64,000 bases of DNA. It comes from an uncultured Eubacterium sp. GTDB taxonomy: Bacteria > Bacillota > Clostridia > Oscillospirales > Acutalibacteraceae. The DNA lies in the NCBI RefSeq assembly GCF_945980375.1, contig NZ_CAMFQO010000005.1, positions 1 to 64,000 on the forward strand. Direction: 5' to 3'. The notes beneath the pieces were generated by a model. The model saw only the letters and a program-made list of their open reading frames with translations. It made no database searches and had not been told where the DNA came from. Positions 49,890-60,686 of this stretch are shown here, in pieces. Every line of letters begins with the position of its first letter. Position 1 is the first letter of the stretch. Position numbers and translations under genes: made by a program.

Positions 49890-52000
49890 TTGTTTCGCTC
49901 CAATCTTGCAATAATTATGCTCATATCGTCAATCTTTTTGTCTTTCATTTTTTCCAACGCCTTTTCCAAAATGTAGTCGGCACTTTCCTGTGCACCGTTT
50001 GGCATATTATTAAGCTCGCCTTTGAGCCAATCGTCGCCAAGGTCTGTTATGCCGTCGCTCATAAGTAAAATGCTGTCGTCAACTCCAAGCACGGCAGTAC
50101 GCTTTGCAAATTCTATTCCTCGTAAAATTCCTGCGGGCATGGATGTCAGCTCGCATTTTGTCAGCCTGTTGTTTTTGATGATGTAGCTTGCGGGAGCACC
50201 TGCCTTGAACAGCTCGCACTTGCCTGTAAAAAGGTCAATGTTGGCAATGTCAAGGGTTGCAAGGCTTTCATCGTTGGATTTTACAAGCAGGGCAGAGTTG
50301 ACTATTTTTAATGCGGAATCAAATCCAAAGCCTGCGTTGATAAGCTTTGACAGTAATCCGGCACCCATAGCGCCGTCAAGAGCGGCACGACTGCCCTTGC
50401 CCATTCCGTCACTTATTATCAAAATGGAATGTCCCTTGCTGTCGTTAATAACCTTGATTGTGTCACCGCAAAGCTCGCCCTCGGCGCTGTGCTGTGCAAA
50501 GCCCACCTCGAGCGAGTAGCTCGGCTTTTCAAAAAACGACAGCATGGTGTCGTCCTTAAAGCTTGTAATTCTGCCGTTGTCAAAATATCTGTTGCAAATT
50601 TTTCCTATTTCTTCCTTAAGGTGTGGATTACTCAAATCCTTGCTGTTTGAATTAGTTAAAATCTCAACTCTCATTCTGCCGTATTTGTCAAGTATTGCAG
50701 AAATATTTGACGGGTATATATCATATTCTCCAAGCAATCTGCGTATTTTGTTGCTTGCTGTGGAATCAAAAATTTCTGCCTCGCTGAATTCGTGGGCAAG
50801 GTCGTTTAACATGCCCGATATGGAAATAAACTGGTCGGAGGCAACCATTCGTATTTGATTTGTTTTTTCAAGAATAACCTCCTTGGTAACGTATTCCTCG
50901 GGGGTCATATACTCCTTTTCTTCCTCGTTTTTCCTGCGGGTGACATCATTTATTCTCTCGCGCACCTGGTCAACGCTGTCGGATATTGCCGCCATGGCAT
51001 TTGATGCAAAACGAAGCTTCAAAACAAGATTTTGCCTCAATGTTCCGTCGGGAGGCAGGTCTGCTCCCGATTCAAAGAAGGACTCGATTTTATCGGTTAA
51101 GCCTGTCGGTAAAAGCACAAACGCAAGTGTGCCTATTAGTACGTCAAGGAATATAGATATTCCCATATCTCCACCCGATGCAATAGCAAAAAATGTTAAA
51201 GAGCATAGATATGCACCTGCGCCTGCAAAAACGGATTGCGCAGTAAACAGACCTGCTATAAGTGCCGAAAAGCCATATGCCCCGCATAATATTGAGGTGT
51301 CTTTGCTCCTTATCCCCAGGGCAAAGCCGAGTGTCAGCGAAAGCAAAATACCGAGCCTTTCGCCTCCATAGTGCAGAGCGATTAATATTATCCCTGTTGC
51401 GATTATTCTTATAGGATGTATTCGCCAAATTGCGAGGCCGTCAAGGCTTAAAAGCAGGGTTGCACCGGAAATAATTATGCACACAAGGTCATTTATGGGC
51501 AGAGCCTTAAAGCGTATTTGCCTGTAATTTGCGTTTATGGCCCTGTAATAAAAATAGGATATGCCTGCCGTAAGCAACGCCTCTGCTATCAGTAATATGT
51601 ATTCGCCTGCTTCGGCAGAGGTTCTTATTTTTACAAATGCACCTGTTACAAGATTGGCAAAAACCGCAACCGCCACACAGTAGGGCGGTATATGGTAAAG
51701 GTCAAGCAGCTCTATTAAAAATGCGCCGAGCCCTGCAATCAAAGCTGCACAAAGGTACCTTATGCTGTTTACCGAAAATCCAAAGGCAAGATGGCCAAGT
51801 ATTGCACCCATTGCAGAAAATATGTAGCCCTTCTTTTTTGATACGGCAACCAATGCTATCCCAAACGGCTTTATATCATATATTGCTCCACCGAGTGCCG
51901 ATATTAATCCGGCAAAAAAATATCCGCAGTATATCCCTATCTGCTTTAATCCTTCCTTGCTGATGCTGTCTTTAATTTTACTTTTGACTTTAATTTCCAT
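49886..52000 (-). CDS. spoIIE: Stage II sporulation protein E (PP2C phosphatase)
   Basis: Multi-TM N-terminal half; ILIISDGMGKGSRAALDG and SILLMSDGITDLGDDW PP2C motifs. Confidence 0.9.
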   Translation of the reverse strand: MEIKVKSKIKDSISKEGLKQIGIYCGYFFAGLISALGGAIYDIKPFGIALVAVSKKKGYIFSAMGAILGHLAFGFSVNSIRYLCAALIAGLGAFLIELLDLYHIPPYCVAVAVFANLVTGAFVKIRTSAEAGEYILLIAEALLTAGISYFYYRAINANYRQIRFKALPINDLVCIIISGATLLLSLDGLAIWRIHPIRIIATGIILIALHYGGERLGILLSLTLGFALGIRSKDTSILCGAYGFSALIAGLFTAQSVFAGAGAYLCSLTFFAIASGGDMGISIFLDVLIGTLAFVLLPTGLTDKIESFFESGADLPPDGTLRQNLVLKLRFASNAMAAISDSVDQVRERINDVTRRKNEEEKEYMTPEEYVTKEVILEKTNQIRMVASDQFISISGMLNDLAHEFSEAEIFDSTASNKIRRLLGEYDIYPSNISAILDKYGRMRVEILTNSNSKDLSNPHLKEEIGKICNRYFDNGRITSFKDDTMLSFFEKPSYSLEVGFAQHSAEGELCGDTIKVINDSKGHSILIISDGMGKGSRAALDGAMGAGLLSKLINAGFGFDSALKIVNSALLVKSNDESLATLDIANIDLFTGKCELFKAGAPASYIIKNNRLTKCELTSMPAGILRGIEFAKRTAVLGVDDSILLMSDGITDLGDDWLKGELNNMPNGAQESADYILEKALEKMKDKKIDDMSIIIARLERNK

Positions 52001-52158
52001 TTTTACGACCTTAATCCTAAACTTTTATTGCCTATTATATTATTGTGTGGGCGAAAAAAATGTCATAAACGGTTGGTGCATAAAAATTTAGTTGAAATTA
52101 ATTGTGCTATGTGATAAAATACTGTGGATTGTGAATAATTGAAAGGTGAGGTATAATT

Positions 52159-53766
52159 ATGATTTCTGCAAATAATATTTCCGTTCAGTTTGGCGGACGC
52201 TCATTGTTTGAAAGAGTAAATGTTGCGTTTACACCCGGCAACTGCTATGGTATCATCGGTGCAAACGGTGCTGGCAAGTCGACATTTCTTAAGGTTCTCA
52301 GCGGCGATCTTGAGCCGTCAAAGGGTGAAATTCATATTACTCCGGGCGAAAGACTTTCTGTTTTGAAGCAGGACCACTTTGCTTATGACGAATACGAGGT
52401 TGTTCGTACCGTGCTTATGGGTAACCCCCGTTTAATTGAAATTATGGAGGAAAAGGACGCTCTTTATGCAAAGGAGGATTTTTCCGAGGAGGACGGTGTA
52501 AAGGCAGGCGAGCTTGAGGCAGAGTTTGCAGACCTTGACGGCTGGAACGCGGAAAGCGATGCAGAATTTATGCTTAATAAATTAGGCGTGCCGGATGAAT
52601 TCCATTATCTGAAAATGGCAGAGCTTCCGTCGGATATGAAGGTAAAGGTGTTGCTTGCACAGGCTTTGTTCGGCAACCCGGATATTCTTCTTCTTGACGA
52701 GCCTACAAACCACCTCGACCTTATTGCTATCAGCTGGCTTGAAAACTTTTTGCTTGATTTTGAAAATACTGTTATAGTTGTATCGCACGACCGTCACTTT
52801 TTGAACAAGGTGTGCACACATATCTGCGATGTTGATTACGGCAAGATTACACTTTACACAGGTAACTACGATTTCTGGTACGAATACACACAGATGCGTC
52901 AGCGTCAGGCGAGAGACCAAAACAAAAAGAACGAGCAAAAGATTAAGGAGCTTCAGGATTTTATCAACCGTTTCTCTGCAAATGCCGCAAAGTCAAAGCA
53001 GGCAACATCCCGTAAGAAACAGCTTGACGCTCTTGAAATGATTGAAATGCCTGTATCATCACGTCGTTTTCCTTATGTTGACTTTAAGCCTGACAGAGAA
53101 TGCGGTAACGACCTTTTAAGAGTTGACCATATTTCAAAAACTATCGGTGACCGCAAGGTGCTTGATGACATCAGCTTTGTAATTCACCCGAGAGAAAAGG
53201 TTGCCTTTGTCGGCTCTGACGTTGTTGCAAAAACAACTCTTTTCAAAATTATTATGGGCGAGATGGAGCCTGATGAGGGTAGCTACAAGTGGGGAGTAAC
53301 AACAACTCAAAGCTATTTCCCAAGCGATAACAGTGCTTATTTTGACGGCGTAGACCTTAACCTTGTTGACTGGCTCAGACAATATACTACCGAACAGCTT
53401 GAGGCTGACATAAGAGGTTGGCTCGGCAGGATGCTTTTCTCCGGTGATGAGGCTCTCAAGATGGCAAACGTTCTTTCCGGTGGTGAAAGGGTAAGGTGTA
53501 TGCTTTGCAAGATGATGCTTTCAGGTGCCAATGTTCTCATTTTTGATGAGCCTACAAACCACCTTGACCTTGAATCCATTGCGGCGCTTAACAACGGGCT
53601 TATCCGTTACCCCGAAACCGTGCTTTTCACCTCGCACGACCATCAGTTTGTCGAAACCGTTGCTGACAGAATTATTGAGATTTCAGGCAGTACCTATATC
53701 GACAGAAAGGGAAGCTATGATGAGTTCCTTTCAACCTTTGATGAGGAACAGCTAAAAAGACTGTAA
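52159..53766 (+). CDS. ABC-F family ATP-binding cassette protein (YbiT-like)
   Basis: Two ABC domains: GIIGANGAGKSTFLKVLSG and VLSGGERVRCMLCKMMLSGANVLIFDEPTNHLDL. Confidence 0.94.
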   Translation: MISANNISVQFGGRSLFERVNVAFTPGNCYGIIGANGAGKSTFLKVLSGDLEPSKGEIHITPGERLSVLKQDHFAYDEYEVVRTVLMGNPRLIEIMEEKDALYAKEDFSEEDGVKAGELEAEFADLDGWNAESDAEFMLNKLGVPDEFHYLKMAELPSDMKVKVLLAQALFGNPDILLLDEPTNHLDLIAISWLENFLLDFENTVIVVSHDRHFLNKVCTHICDVDYGKITLYTGNYDFWYEYTQMRQRQARDQNKKNEQKIKELQDFINRFSANAAKSKQATSRKKQLDALEMIEMPVSSRRFPYVDFKPDRECGNDLLRVDHISKTIGDRKVLDDISFVIHPREKVAFVGSDVVAKTTLFKIIMGEMEPDEGSYKWGVTTTQSYFPSDNSAYFDGVDLNLVDWLRQYTTEQLEADIRGWLGRMLFSGDEALKMANVLSGGERVRCMLCKMMLSGANVLIFDEPTNHLDLESIAALNNGLIRYPETVLFTSHDHQFVETVADRIIEISGSTYIDRKGSYDEFLSTFDEEQLKRL

Positions 53767-53779
53767 CACACAATAAAAA

Positions 53780-53816
53780 ACACCCTAAAGCAAAAAATGC
53801 TTTAGGGTGTTTTTGC
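53780..53816. terminator. Bidirectional terminator
   Basis: AACACCCTAAAGCA-AAAAA-TGCTTTAGGGTGTT-TTTG. Confidence 0.85.
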
Positions 53817-53829
53817 ATCATCATCATCA

Positions 53830-54540
53830 TTATAGGTTTGAGTTCAATTTGTCTGCAAGTGTCATTGCAACAGGGATTCTTTCTTCCTTTTCGGAGGTTG
53901 TGCTTTCAACGTCCATCTTTGCCAGGGTGAACTGATTTTGAACCTCGTGAGTCATAGATTTCTCTGTCATATATTTATCTGAATTTTGATTTGTTGCATT
54001 GAGCAGCTTTTTCTCGAGTGCTCGTGTTACGCCACCGTTGTATGTGTAAATGTAGCCGTAAAAGGTTTGACCGTAGTGCGAATACATATTGCTGTATGTT
54101 ACGGTGTCAAAATATCTGCCGCCCCAATGCGACTCTGATAGGGTGACGCTGCCGTTTTCGTTTATTTTTTCAACAACTGCAACGTGCCTGCTCCAGCAGG
54201 CAACTGCACCTAATTTTGGCTCACTGCCGTAATCGTAATAGCCGTTTGCCTTGTTGATAAAATACCAATCACCTGCACTTCCGTGGGTGATTAACGGCTT
54301 TTCGCCGTTCATTTCGTAAATTCTGCCGTATGCATATGCCACGCAGTTTGGCATACCTGAGCCAACCTGAAAGTAGCGGTTGAGCTGTCTGCTGTAATAT
54401 GGGCTTGAAGAGCTTGGTGCACTTAAGCGTGGCTCATAGCCGTTATCGTTTGCGTAAACCAAAACAGGCGTTGCAAGCGAAATAATTACAGTCATTATAA
54501 TTACAAATGGAATTATAAGCAGGGTTTTCTTCTTAGTCAT
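53830..54540 (-). CDS. Secreted CHAP domain protein
   Basis: Signal peptide; NCVAYAYGRIYE; GAVACWSRHVAVVEKINENGSVTLSESHWGG. Confidence 0.85.
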   Translation of the reverse strand: MTKKKTLLIIPFVIIMTVIISLATPVLVYANDNGYEPRLSAPSSSSPYYSRQLNRYFQVGSGMPNCVAYAYGRIYEMNGEKPLITHGSAGDWYFINKANGYYDYGSEPKLGAVACWSRHVAVVEKINENGSVTLSESHWGGRYFDTVTYSNMYSHYGQTFYGYIYTYNGGVTRALEKKLLNATNQNSDKYMTEKSMTHEVQNQFTLAKMDVESTTSEKEERIPVAMTLADKLNSNL

Positions 54541-54856
54541 TAGATACCTTCCTTTTTCTTTGGCGATATTGCTATCGCTTTGGGATGATTACGAAAATCT
54601 ATGTTTTCGATTGAACTCGCTTATTAACTTTGTGTTGCACATACAACGCTATCAATTATACCAAATGTTACATTTTGTAATCTATATAAAAAATGCACAA
54701 TGTATTTGTAACCTTTTCGTAACTTTTATGCTTTTTTTACAAAATTTATCGATTAGCCTTGACAAAAAATCACGATTTTTGGAGGATTTTGCTTATTGTA
54801 ATAGTAGGTGCTATGTGATATAATGTCACTATTATTTGAACCGAGGCGTTAATGTT

Positions 54857-56053
54857 ATGAGTGAACATAATCATAGCTCTCATCATCACAATTATCAAAA
54901 TTGTTGTGATAATCACACACCGGACAATCACGGTTGTGGCTGTTGCGGTGATGAGCATTTTAATGAGCATAAAAAAGAAAAGCTTACAAAAATCATAGTC
55001 AGCTCTGTGTTTTTTGCTGCAGGATATGTTATCAGTGAATTTACACAGCTACCTGATTTTGCATATCTTATTTGTTATATCATTGCATATCTTATGGTTG
55101 GCTTTGATGTTGTAAGAGATGCGGCAGACAGTGTAATTCACGGCAAAATCTTTGATGAAAACTTTTTGATGAGCTTTGCAAGCATAGGTGCATTTGCAAT
55201 TAAGGAGTACACCGAGGGCGTAGCGGTTATGCTGTTGTTTACCGTTGGTGAATTTGTGCAGGGGCTTGCAGTGTCAAAAAGCAGAAGGTCTATTGACAGT
55301 ATCTTTTCCCAAAAGCACGATTCGTATACCTTACCCCGACATTATGATAATAAGGAAAGCCGTACCGAAAAGATGATAACCCGATTTGCAAGGGTGTACA
55401 CACCTGCAATTTGTATTATTGCGGTGGCTATTGTTGTTGTACCTCCGCTCCTTTTTCATAAGGAGTGGCAGGAATGGCTTCACAGAGGTCTTGCCGCACT
55501 TGTTGTCGGTTGCCCATGTGCCATTGTTATTTCGGTTCCGCTTTGTTACAGTGCGGGCATCGGTGCTTGTTCAAGGAAAAACATTTTTGTTAAGAACACA
55601 TCAACCTTGGATGAAATTAATAATTGCGATACTATTATTACCTACAACGATGATAAAAGTATTGATGACATTAAGGTTTTGCAAAATAATGGAAAAAGGG
55701 TTGTGTATCTTGGCAAGGGAATAAATGATATTACAATGCTTGAGGCTGCCGATGTTGCAGTTGCAGTTGGTGAGGATTGCACAGGTGATGCCGTTAATGT
55801 TGCCGATATGGTAATGATTAATTACAGCGAGCGCGCTATTGATGACACAAAGAAAATTGCCAAAAAAATACGTACAATAGCTATGGAAAACATTTACTTT
55901 TCCATTATAGTAAAGCTGATTATTCTTGTGCTTGATGTTTTGCTTGAGAAGAGTATTCCTATGTGGTTTGCAATTTTCGGCGATATAGGAGTTTGCTTGT
56001 TAGCGGTTGCAAACTCGGCAAGGGCAATATCTATAGGTAAAAGTAATAAATAA
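54857..56053 (+). CDS. Heavy-metal P1B-type ATPase-like protein lacking actuator, phosphorylation and nucleotide-binding domains
   Basis: His/Cys-rich N-term SEHNHSSHHHNYQNCCDNHTPDNHGCGCCGDEH; TM core with VVGCPCAIVISVPLCYSAGIG; GKGINDITMLEAADVAVAVG; no TGE loop and no DKTGT. Confidence 0.88.
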   Translation: MSEHNHSSHHHNYQNCCDNHTPDNHGCGCCGDEHFNEHKKEKLTKIIVSSVFFAAGYVISEFTQLPDFAYLICYIIAYLMVGFDVVRDAADSVIHGKIFDENFLMSFASIGAFAIKEYTEGVAVMLLFTVGEFVQGLAVSKSRRSIDSIFSQKHDSYTLPRHYDNKESRTEKMITRFARVYTPAICIIAVAIVVVPPLLFHKEWQEWLHRGLAALVVGCPCAIVISVPLCYSAGIGACSRKNIFVKNTSTLDEINNCDTIITYNDDKSIDDIKVLQNNGKRVVYLGKGINDITMLEAADVAVAVGEDCTGDAVNVADMVMINYSERAIDDTKKIAKKIRTIAMENIYFSIIVKLIILVLDVLLEKSIPMWFAIFGDIGVCLLAVANSARAISIGKSNK

Positions 56054-56057
56054 TAAA

Positions 56058-56098
56058 ATCCCTTTAGCATATATGATGCTAAAGGGATTTCTTTATAC
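56058..56098. terminator. Bidirectional terminator
   Basis: AAATCCCTTTAGCATATATGATGCTAAAGGGATTT. Confidence 0.8.
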
Positions 56099-56100
56099 TG

Positions 56101-57273
56101 TCAGATTCTTGCTACGCCGTCTTTTCTTGCAGCGTCTGCAACGGCAGATGCAACGGTGTCCTTAATTCTTGGGTCGAATGCGTAAGGCAAAATATAATCT
56201 TCGTTCAGCTTGTCGTCGTCTACAAGTGATGCGATTGCATATGCAGCAGCGATTTTCATATTTTCCGTAATAGCAGATGCCCTGACATCAAGTGCACCTC
56301 TGAAGATACCCGGAAAGGCAACAACGTTGTTGATTTGGTTAGGGAAGTCGGAACGGCCTGTTCCCACAATCCTTGCTCCTGCCGTCTTTGCCTCGTCAGG
56401 CATAATCTCGGGTGTTGGATTTGCCATTGCAAGAACGATAGGGTCCTTGTGCATTGTTTTTATCATTTCTTCCGTCAGCACGCCCGGAGCAGAAACACCG
56501 ATGAATATATCGGTGCCTACGATTGCTTCCTTGAGTCCGCCCTTAACCATTGCACGATTTGTAACTCTTGCAATTTCTGCCTTTGATGCGTTAAGGTTTT
56601 CTCTGCCCTCGTAGATTGCGCCTGTTCTGTCACAAAGGATAACATCCTTGAGCCCCAGTGTCATAAGTAGCTTTGCTATAGCCGTACCTGCTGCACCGGA
56701 GCCGTTGATAACAGCCTTACATTCGCCAAGCTCCTTGCCGATGATTTTTGTTGCATTGATTAGAGCGGCAGATACAACAACGGCTGTACCGTGTTGATCG
56801 TCGTGGAAAATAGGAATGTCGCACATTGCCTTTAGCTTTTCCTCAATCTCAAAGCATCTTGGTGCAGAAATGTCCTCAAGGTTAATGCCACCGAACGAGC
56901 CTGAAATGTTGTATACGGTTTGTACAAACTCGTCAACATCCTTTGTTCTTACGCACAGAGGAAAGGCGTCAACATCACCGAACTCCTTAAACAATACGCA
57001 CTTGCCCTCCATAACAGGCATACCTGCCTCGGGTCCTATATCGCCCAAGCCCAAAACAGCCGTGCCGTCGGTGATAACGGCAACAAGGTTGTTACGGCGG
57101 GTAAGCTCGTAGCTTTTGTTGTAGTCCTTTTGTATTTCAAGGCAAGGCTCTGCAACACCCGGTGTGTATGCCAGCGAAAGCGCCTTGCTGTCGTTTACCT
57201 TTGCTTTGGCAACGACCTCAATTTTTCCGTTCCATTCGTAATGCTTTTGCAATGATTCTTCACGAATATTCAT
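56101..57273 (-). CDS. NAD(P)-dependent malic enzyme
   Basis: LSLAYTPGVAEPCLEI; GDIGPEAGMPVMEGKCVLFKEF; FHDDQHGTAVVVSAALINA. Confidence 0.95.
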   Translation of the reverse strand: MNIREESLQKHYEWNGKIEVVAKAKVNDSKALSLAYTPGVAEPCLEIQKDYNKSYELTRRNNLVAVITDGTAVLGLGDIGPEAGMPVMEGKCVLFKEFGDVDAFPLCVRTKDVDEFVQTVYNISGSFGGINLEDISAPRCFEIEEKLKAMCDIPIFHDDQHGTAVVVSAALINATKIIGKELGECKAVINGSGAAGTAIAKLLMTLGLKDVILCDRTGAIYEGRENLNASKAEIARVTNRAMVKGGLKEAIVGTDIFIGVSAPGVLTEEMIKTMHKDPIVLAMANPTPEIMPDEAKTAGARIVGTGRSDFPNQINNVVAFPGIFRGALDVRASAITENMKIAAAYAIASLVDDDKLNEDYILPYAFDPRIKDTVASAVADAARKDGVARI

Positions 57274-57388
57274 AGCTTTAATCCTTTCATTTGCCTTTTT
57301 GTATTTGTGATTTTTTTCACAAAAAACGGGCAGGCTACTCTCGGACAGAAGCCCGAGGGCATCCTGCCCTTTGTGTTATTTGATTTTA

Positions 57389-58552
57389 TTACTTTCTTTC
57401 AATGTGAGAGGTAATCTTTTCGTCCTTTTCGTAAGGAACGTAATTGTCTTCCCAAGGGAAGGTGTAGCTCAAGCCAAGCTTGTCCCTTACCTCGCAGATT
57501 TCCTTTTGAACAGCCTCGTTGATAGGAACACCGCTGTTTTCTCTTTCCTTCCAAACAAGATATTCCTTTTCGCCTGCAGTATAAATTCTTTCCTCGCCCG
57601 GAGCCTTCTTTGATGCTCTGATGTCACGAAGGATTTCGCCTGTCTTCTTTCTTGTTTCGGCCTCGCCTACAAACTTTGATGTGTCAATAGCGAGGAAGAA
57701 GTGACCGAGATGATAAGGAACAAGGTTGCCGTTTTCGTCCTTGCCGTTAAGAGCCTTACCGTAATTGCCGTCCTGAAGAACTGCCGAAAGCAATTCAATT
57801 ATCATAGCATAGCCGTAGCCCTTGTATCCACCGAGTGCTTCGCCGATACCGCCGAGAGCAGTAAGAGCAGCAGAGCCCTCACGAATTCTCTTTAGTGCCA
57901 CACCTGCATCGCCCTCAACAGGCTCACCGTCAATGCCGATGATAGTGCCCGGGTGAACAGGCTCGCCGATTCTTTCGTAATATTCAATCTTACCGTTTTG
58001 AGTGATTGATGTTGCACAGTCGAGTACAAAATCAAATTCTTCATCTGACGGAATGCCCATTGTGAGTGGGTTGGTACCAAACATACCCTCAACACCGAAG
58101 GTCGGTGCAACAGACGGCCTTGCGTTTGTACCTGTAAATCCTATACAACCCTGCTCGGTAGCCTGTGTTGCGTAGTATCCTGCAATGCCGTAGTGGCAGG
58201 AGTTACGAACAGCAACCATACCCAAGCCGTATTCCTTTGCCTTGTCGATAGCCATTTGCATAGCCTTGTAGCCGATAACCTGACCCATACCGTCGTGTCC
58301 GTCTACAACAGCTGTACAAGGTGTTTCCTTAACTACCTCGAAGTTTGTAACAGGATTTTGGATACCTGCAACAATTCTGTCAATGTAAATTGGCTTAAAT
58401 CTGTTACAGCCGTGGCTTTCAATACCTCTTTTGTCAGACTCCAAAAGGACATCCGTACAAATTTCTGCGTCCTCTCTCGGAACACCGTAGCCAACAAAGG
58501 CATCGGTTACAAAATCGGTAATTAAGTTCCAAGGACAAACAACCTTTCCCAT
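57389..58552 (-). CDS. Ldh family (malate/L-lactate/ureidoglycolate) oxidoreductase
   Basis: ESHGCNRFKPIYIDRI; VRNSCHYGIAGYYATQA; GGYKGYGYAMIIELLSAVL. Confidence 0.93.
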   Translation of the reverse strand: MGKVVCPWNLITDFVTDAFVGYGVPREDAEICTDVLLESDKRGIESHGCNRFKPIYIDRIVAGIQNPVTNFEVVKETPCTAVVDGHDGMGQVIGYKAMQMAIDKAKEYGLGMVAVRNSCHYGIAGYYATQATEQGCIGFTGTNARPSVAPTFGVEGMFGTNPLTMGIPSDEEFDFVLDCATSITQNGKIEYYERIGEPVHPGTIIGIDGEPVEGDAGVALKRIREGSAALTALGGIGEALGGYKGYGYAMIIELLSAVLQDGNYGKALNGKDENGNLVPYHLGHFFLAIDTSKFVGEAETRKKTGEILRDIRASKKAPGEERIYTAGEKEYLVWKERENSGVPINEAVQKEICEVRDKLGLSYTFPWEDNYVPYEKDEKITSHIERK

Positions 58553-58628
58553 AATATATAAACCTCCTAAAATATTCTAAATCTATTATATCACCAAAAG
58601 TGATGTATAGTCAAACATTAACGACAAA

Positions 58629-60131
58629 TTATCTTTCCCAATTTCTGCTTCGCTCAACTGCTCGCTTCCAGTCGGAATACTTTTTGTTTCTCAAATCCTC
58701 CGGCATTGACGGAACAAATATTTTGTCAACCTCGCGGTTAGCCTCAATTTCATCCGTGCTTTCCCAAACACCTGTTGCAAGGCCTGCAAGATAAGCCGCA
58801 CCCAAGGCGGTAGCCTCTCTGTTCTTTGGACGGTTAACATTACAGCCTGTCATATCAGCCTGAATTTGCATCATAATGTCCGAAATGCTGGCACCGCCGT
58901 CAACACGAAGATCCTTGAGTCTGATTGAGCTGTCCTTCATCATAGCCTCAAGCAAGTCTGTCATTTGGTATGTAATGCTTTCAAGCACGGCACGGCAAAC
59001 ATGCTTTTTGTTGATAGACCTTGTCAACCCAACCATTATGCCGCGTGCATACATATCCCAATACGGAGCGCCTAAGCCTGTAAAGGCAGGCACAAGATAC
59101 AAGCCGTTACTGTCCTCAACCTGCATTGCAAGCTCGTCACACTCGGCGGCGGAGCCGATTAATTCAAGCTCGTCACGAAGCCACTTGATTACAGAGCCTG
59201 CGTTAAATGCAGAGCCCTCAAGGTCATATATAACCTTTCCGTCAAGTCCCCAAGCAATACCGGTGAGCAGGTTAGACCTGCTTTCAATTCTTTTTTCACC
59301 TGTGTTCATAAGCAGGAAACAGCCTGTGCCGTATGTATTTTTTGCCTGGCCAACCTCAAAGCAGCCCTGACCGAACAATGCACCCGGCTGGTCGCCTATT
59401 GCACCTGCGATAGGTACTCCCTCAAGGTCCTCAATTCCCGTGATTTTTGCAACAGTTCCATAGATATGGCTTGACGGCTTAACCTCAGGCAAAATGCTCA
59501 TTGGTATGCCCATCTTTTCGCAAAGGTATTCGTCCCAGCAAAGCCTGTCAATATCAAAAAGCATTGTTCTGCACGCATTGGAGTAATCCGTAACGTGAGC
59601 CTTACCGCCTGTCAAATTCCAAATTAGCCATGTATCAATTGTGCCAAACAGTACCTCGCCTCGCTCTGCCTTTTCTCTTGCGCCCTCAACATTATCTAAA
59701 ATCCACTTGATTTTGGTTGCGCTGAAGTATGCGTCAATCAAAAGGCCTGTTGTGCTTTTGATGTAATCCGAAAGGCCTTGAGCCTTTAGCTCCTCGCAGT
59801 ATTCCGCTGTTCTTCTGCACTGCCAAACGATAGCATTGTACAATGGTGTGCCGGTTTCTTTATCCCAAAGGATAGTAGTTTCTCTTTGGTTGGTGATGCC
59901 TATGCCTGCAATGTCTTTTGGATTAACAGTACCCTCACGCAGTGCACCGATCATAGAGCTTACAACGGAGAATAAAATCTCGTGCGGATCATGCTCAACC
60001 CAACCGTTTTGCGGGTAAAACTGTGTAAATTCATTTTGGTTTTTAGCAACAATTTCACCCTTTTTGTTAAAAATAATGGCACGGGAGCTTGTTGTGCCCT
60101 GGTCAAGTGCCATAACAAATTTTTCTGCCAT
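58629..60131 (-). CDS. glpK: Glycerol kinase
   Basis: [71 protein letters not shown]. Confidence 0.97.
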   Translation of the reverse strand: MAEKFVMALDQGTTSSRAIIFNKKGEIVAKNQNEFTQFYPQNGWVEHDPHEILFSVVSSMIGALREGTVNPKDIAGIGITNQRETTILWDKETGTPLYNAIVWQCRRTAEYCEELKAQGLSDYIKSTTGLLIDAYFSATKIKWILDNVEGAREKAERGEVLFGTIDTWLIWNLTGGKAHVTDYSNACRTMLFDIDRLCWDEYLCEKMGIPMSILPEVKPSSHIYGTVAKITGIEDLEGVPIAGAIGDQPGALFGQGCFEVGQAKNTYGTGCFLLMNTGEKRIESRSNLLTGIAWGLDGKVIYDLEGSAFNAGSVIKWLRDELELIGSAAECDELAMQVEDSNGLYLVPAFTGLGAPYWDMYARGIMVGLTRSINKKHVCRAVLESITYQMTDLLEAMMKDSSIRLKDLRVDGGASISDIMMQIQADMTGCNVNRPKNREATALGAAYLAGLATGVWESTDEIEANREVDKIFVPSMPEDLRNKKYSDWKRAVERSRNWER

Positions 60132-60324
60132 ATTAAACCCCTTTGTTTTATGGTTGATCATACTGTATTATCATATAATATAATTTTACTCTATATATAT
60201 ACTACTGTCAACGACCTAAAATAACGAAAATTATTGTATTAATTTGTAAAGTTCTACAAAATGAAAAGAGGGCGAAATTGCCCTCCCTGCAAATTTTGTA
60301 TATTAGTCGATATTTGTATAAATA

Positions 60325-60561
60325 TTACGATTCGGTATAGTTGCTTTCTATAAAGGTAACAATATCCTCAACGGTTTTCATTCCTTCAATAACACTGTCG
60401 GGAACCTCTAATCCGTATTGATCCTCGATGCTCATAACAATATCGATTGCATCAAGAGAATCTGCACCAAGGTCAGCCGCAAGGTCGGATGTCAACTCTA
60501 TTGTGTTAGGATCAAGATCAAGATTTTCTGCCAATATATCCTTTACTTCTTCAAAAATCAT
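60325..60561 (-). CDS. acpP: Acyl carrier protein
   Basis: DLAADLGADSLDAIDIVMSIEDQYG (DSL phosphopantetheine site). Confidence 0.96.
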   Translation of the reverse strand: MIFEEVKDILAENLDLDPNTIELTSDLAADLGADSLDAIDIVMSIEDQYGLEVPDSVIEGMKTVEDIVTFIESNYTES

Positions 60562-60686
60562 AGTAATATGCTCCTTAAAAAAATGTTGTGATATTTAGTA
60601 TTATATGTTATTATCATATTAGTAAGTTTTGAATAATTTGTCAATAATTTTATTGCAAGATTTTTCAAAATTCGGAGGTAAGCAAA

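Noticed and set aside
53190-53260. Non-canonical second Walker A (GSDVVAKTT) in the ABC-F protein as a possible inactive site
   Set aside because: An AKTT-type P-loop with intact ABC signature and Walker B is what I recall for YbiT-like ABC-F proteins, so not unusual.
57305-57375. Long hairpin between the two dehydrogenase genes as a regulatory RNA
   Set aside because: GGGCAGG...CCTGCCC followed by GTTTTTTGTG on the minus strand; ordinary terminator of the upstream gene.
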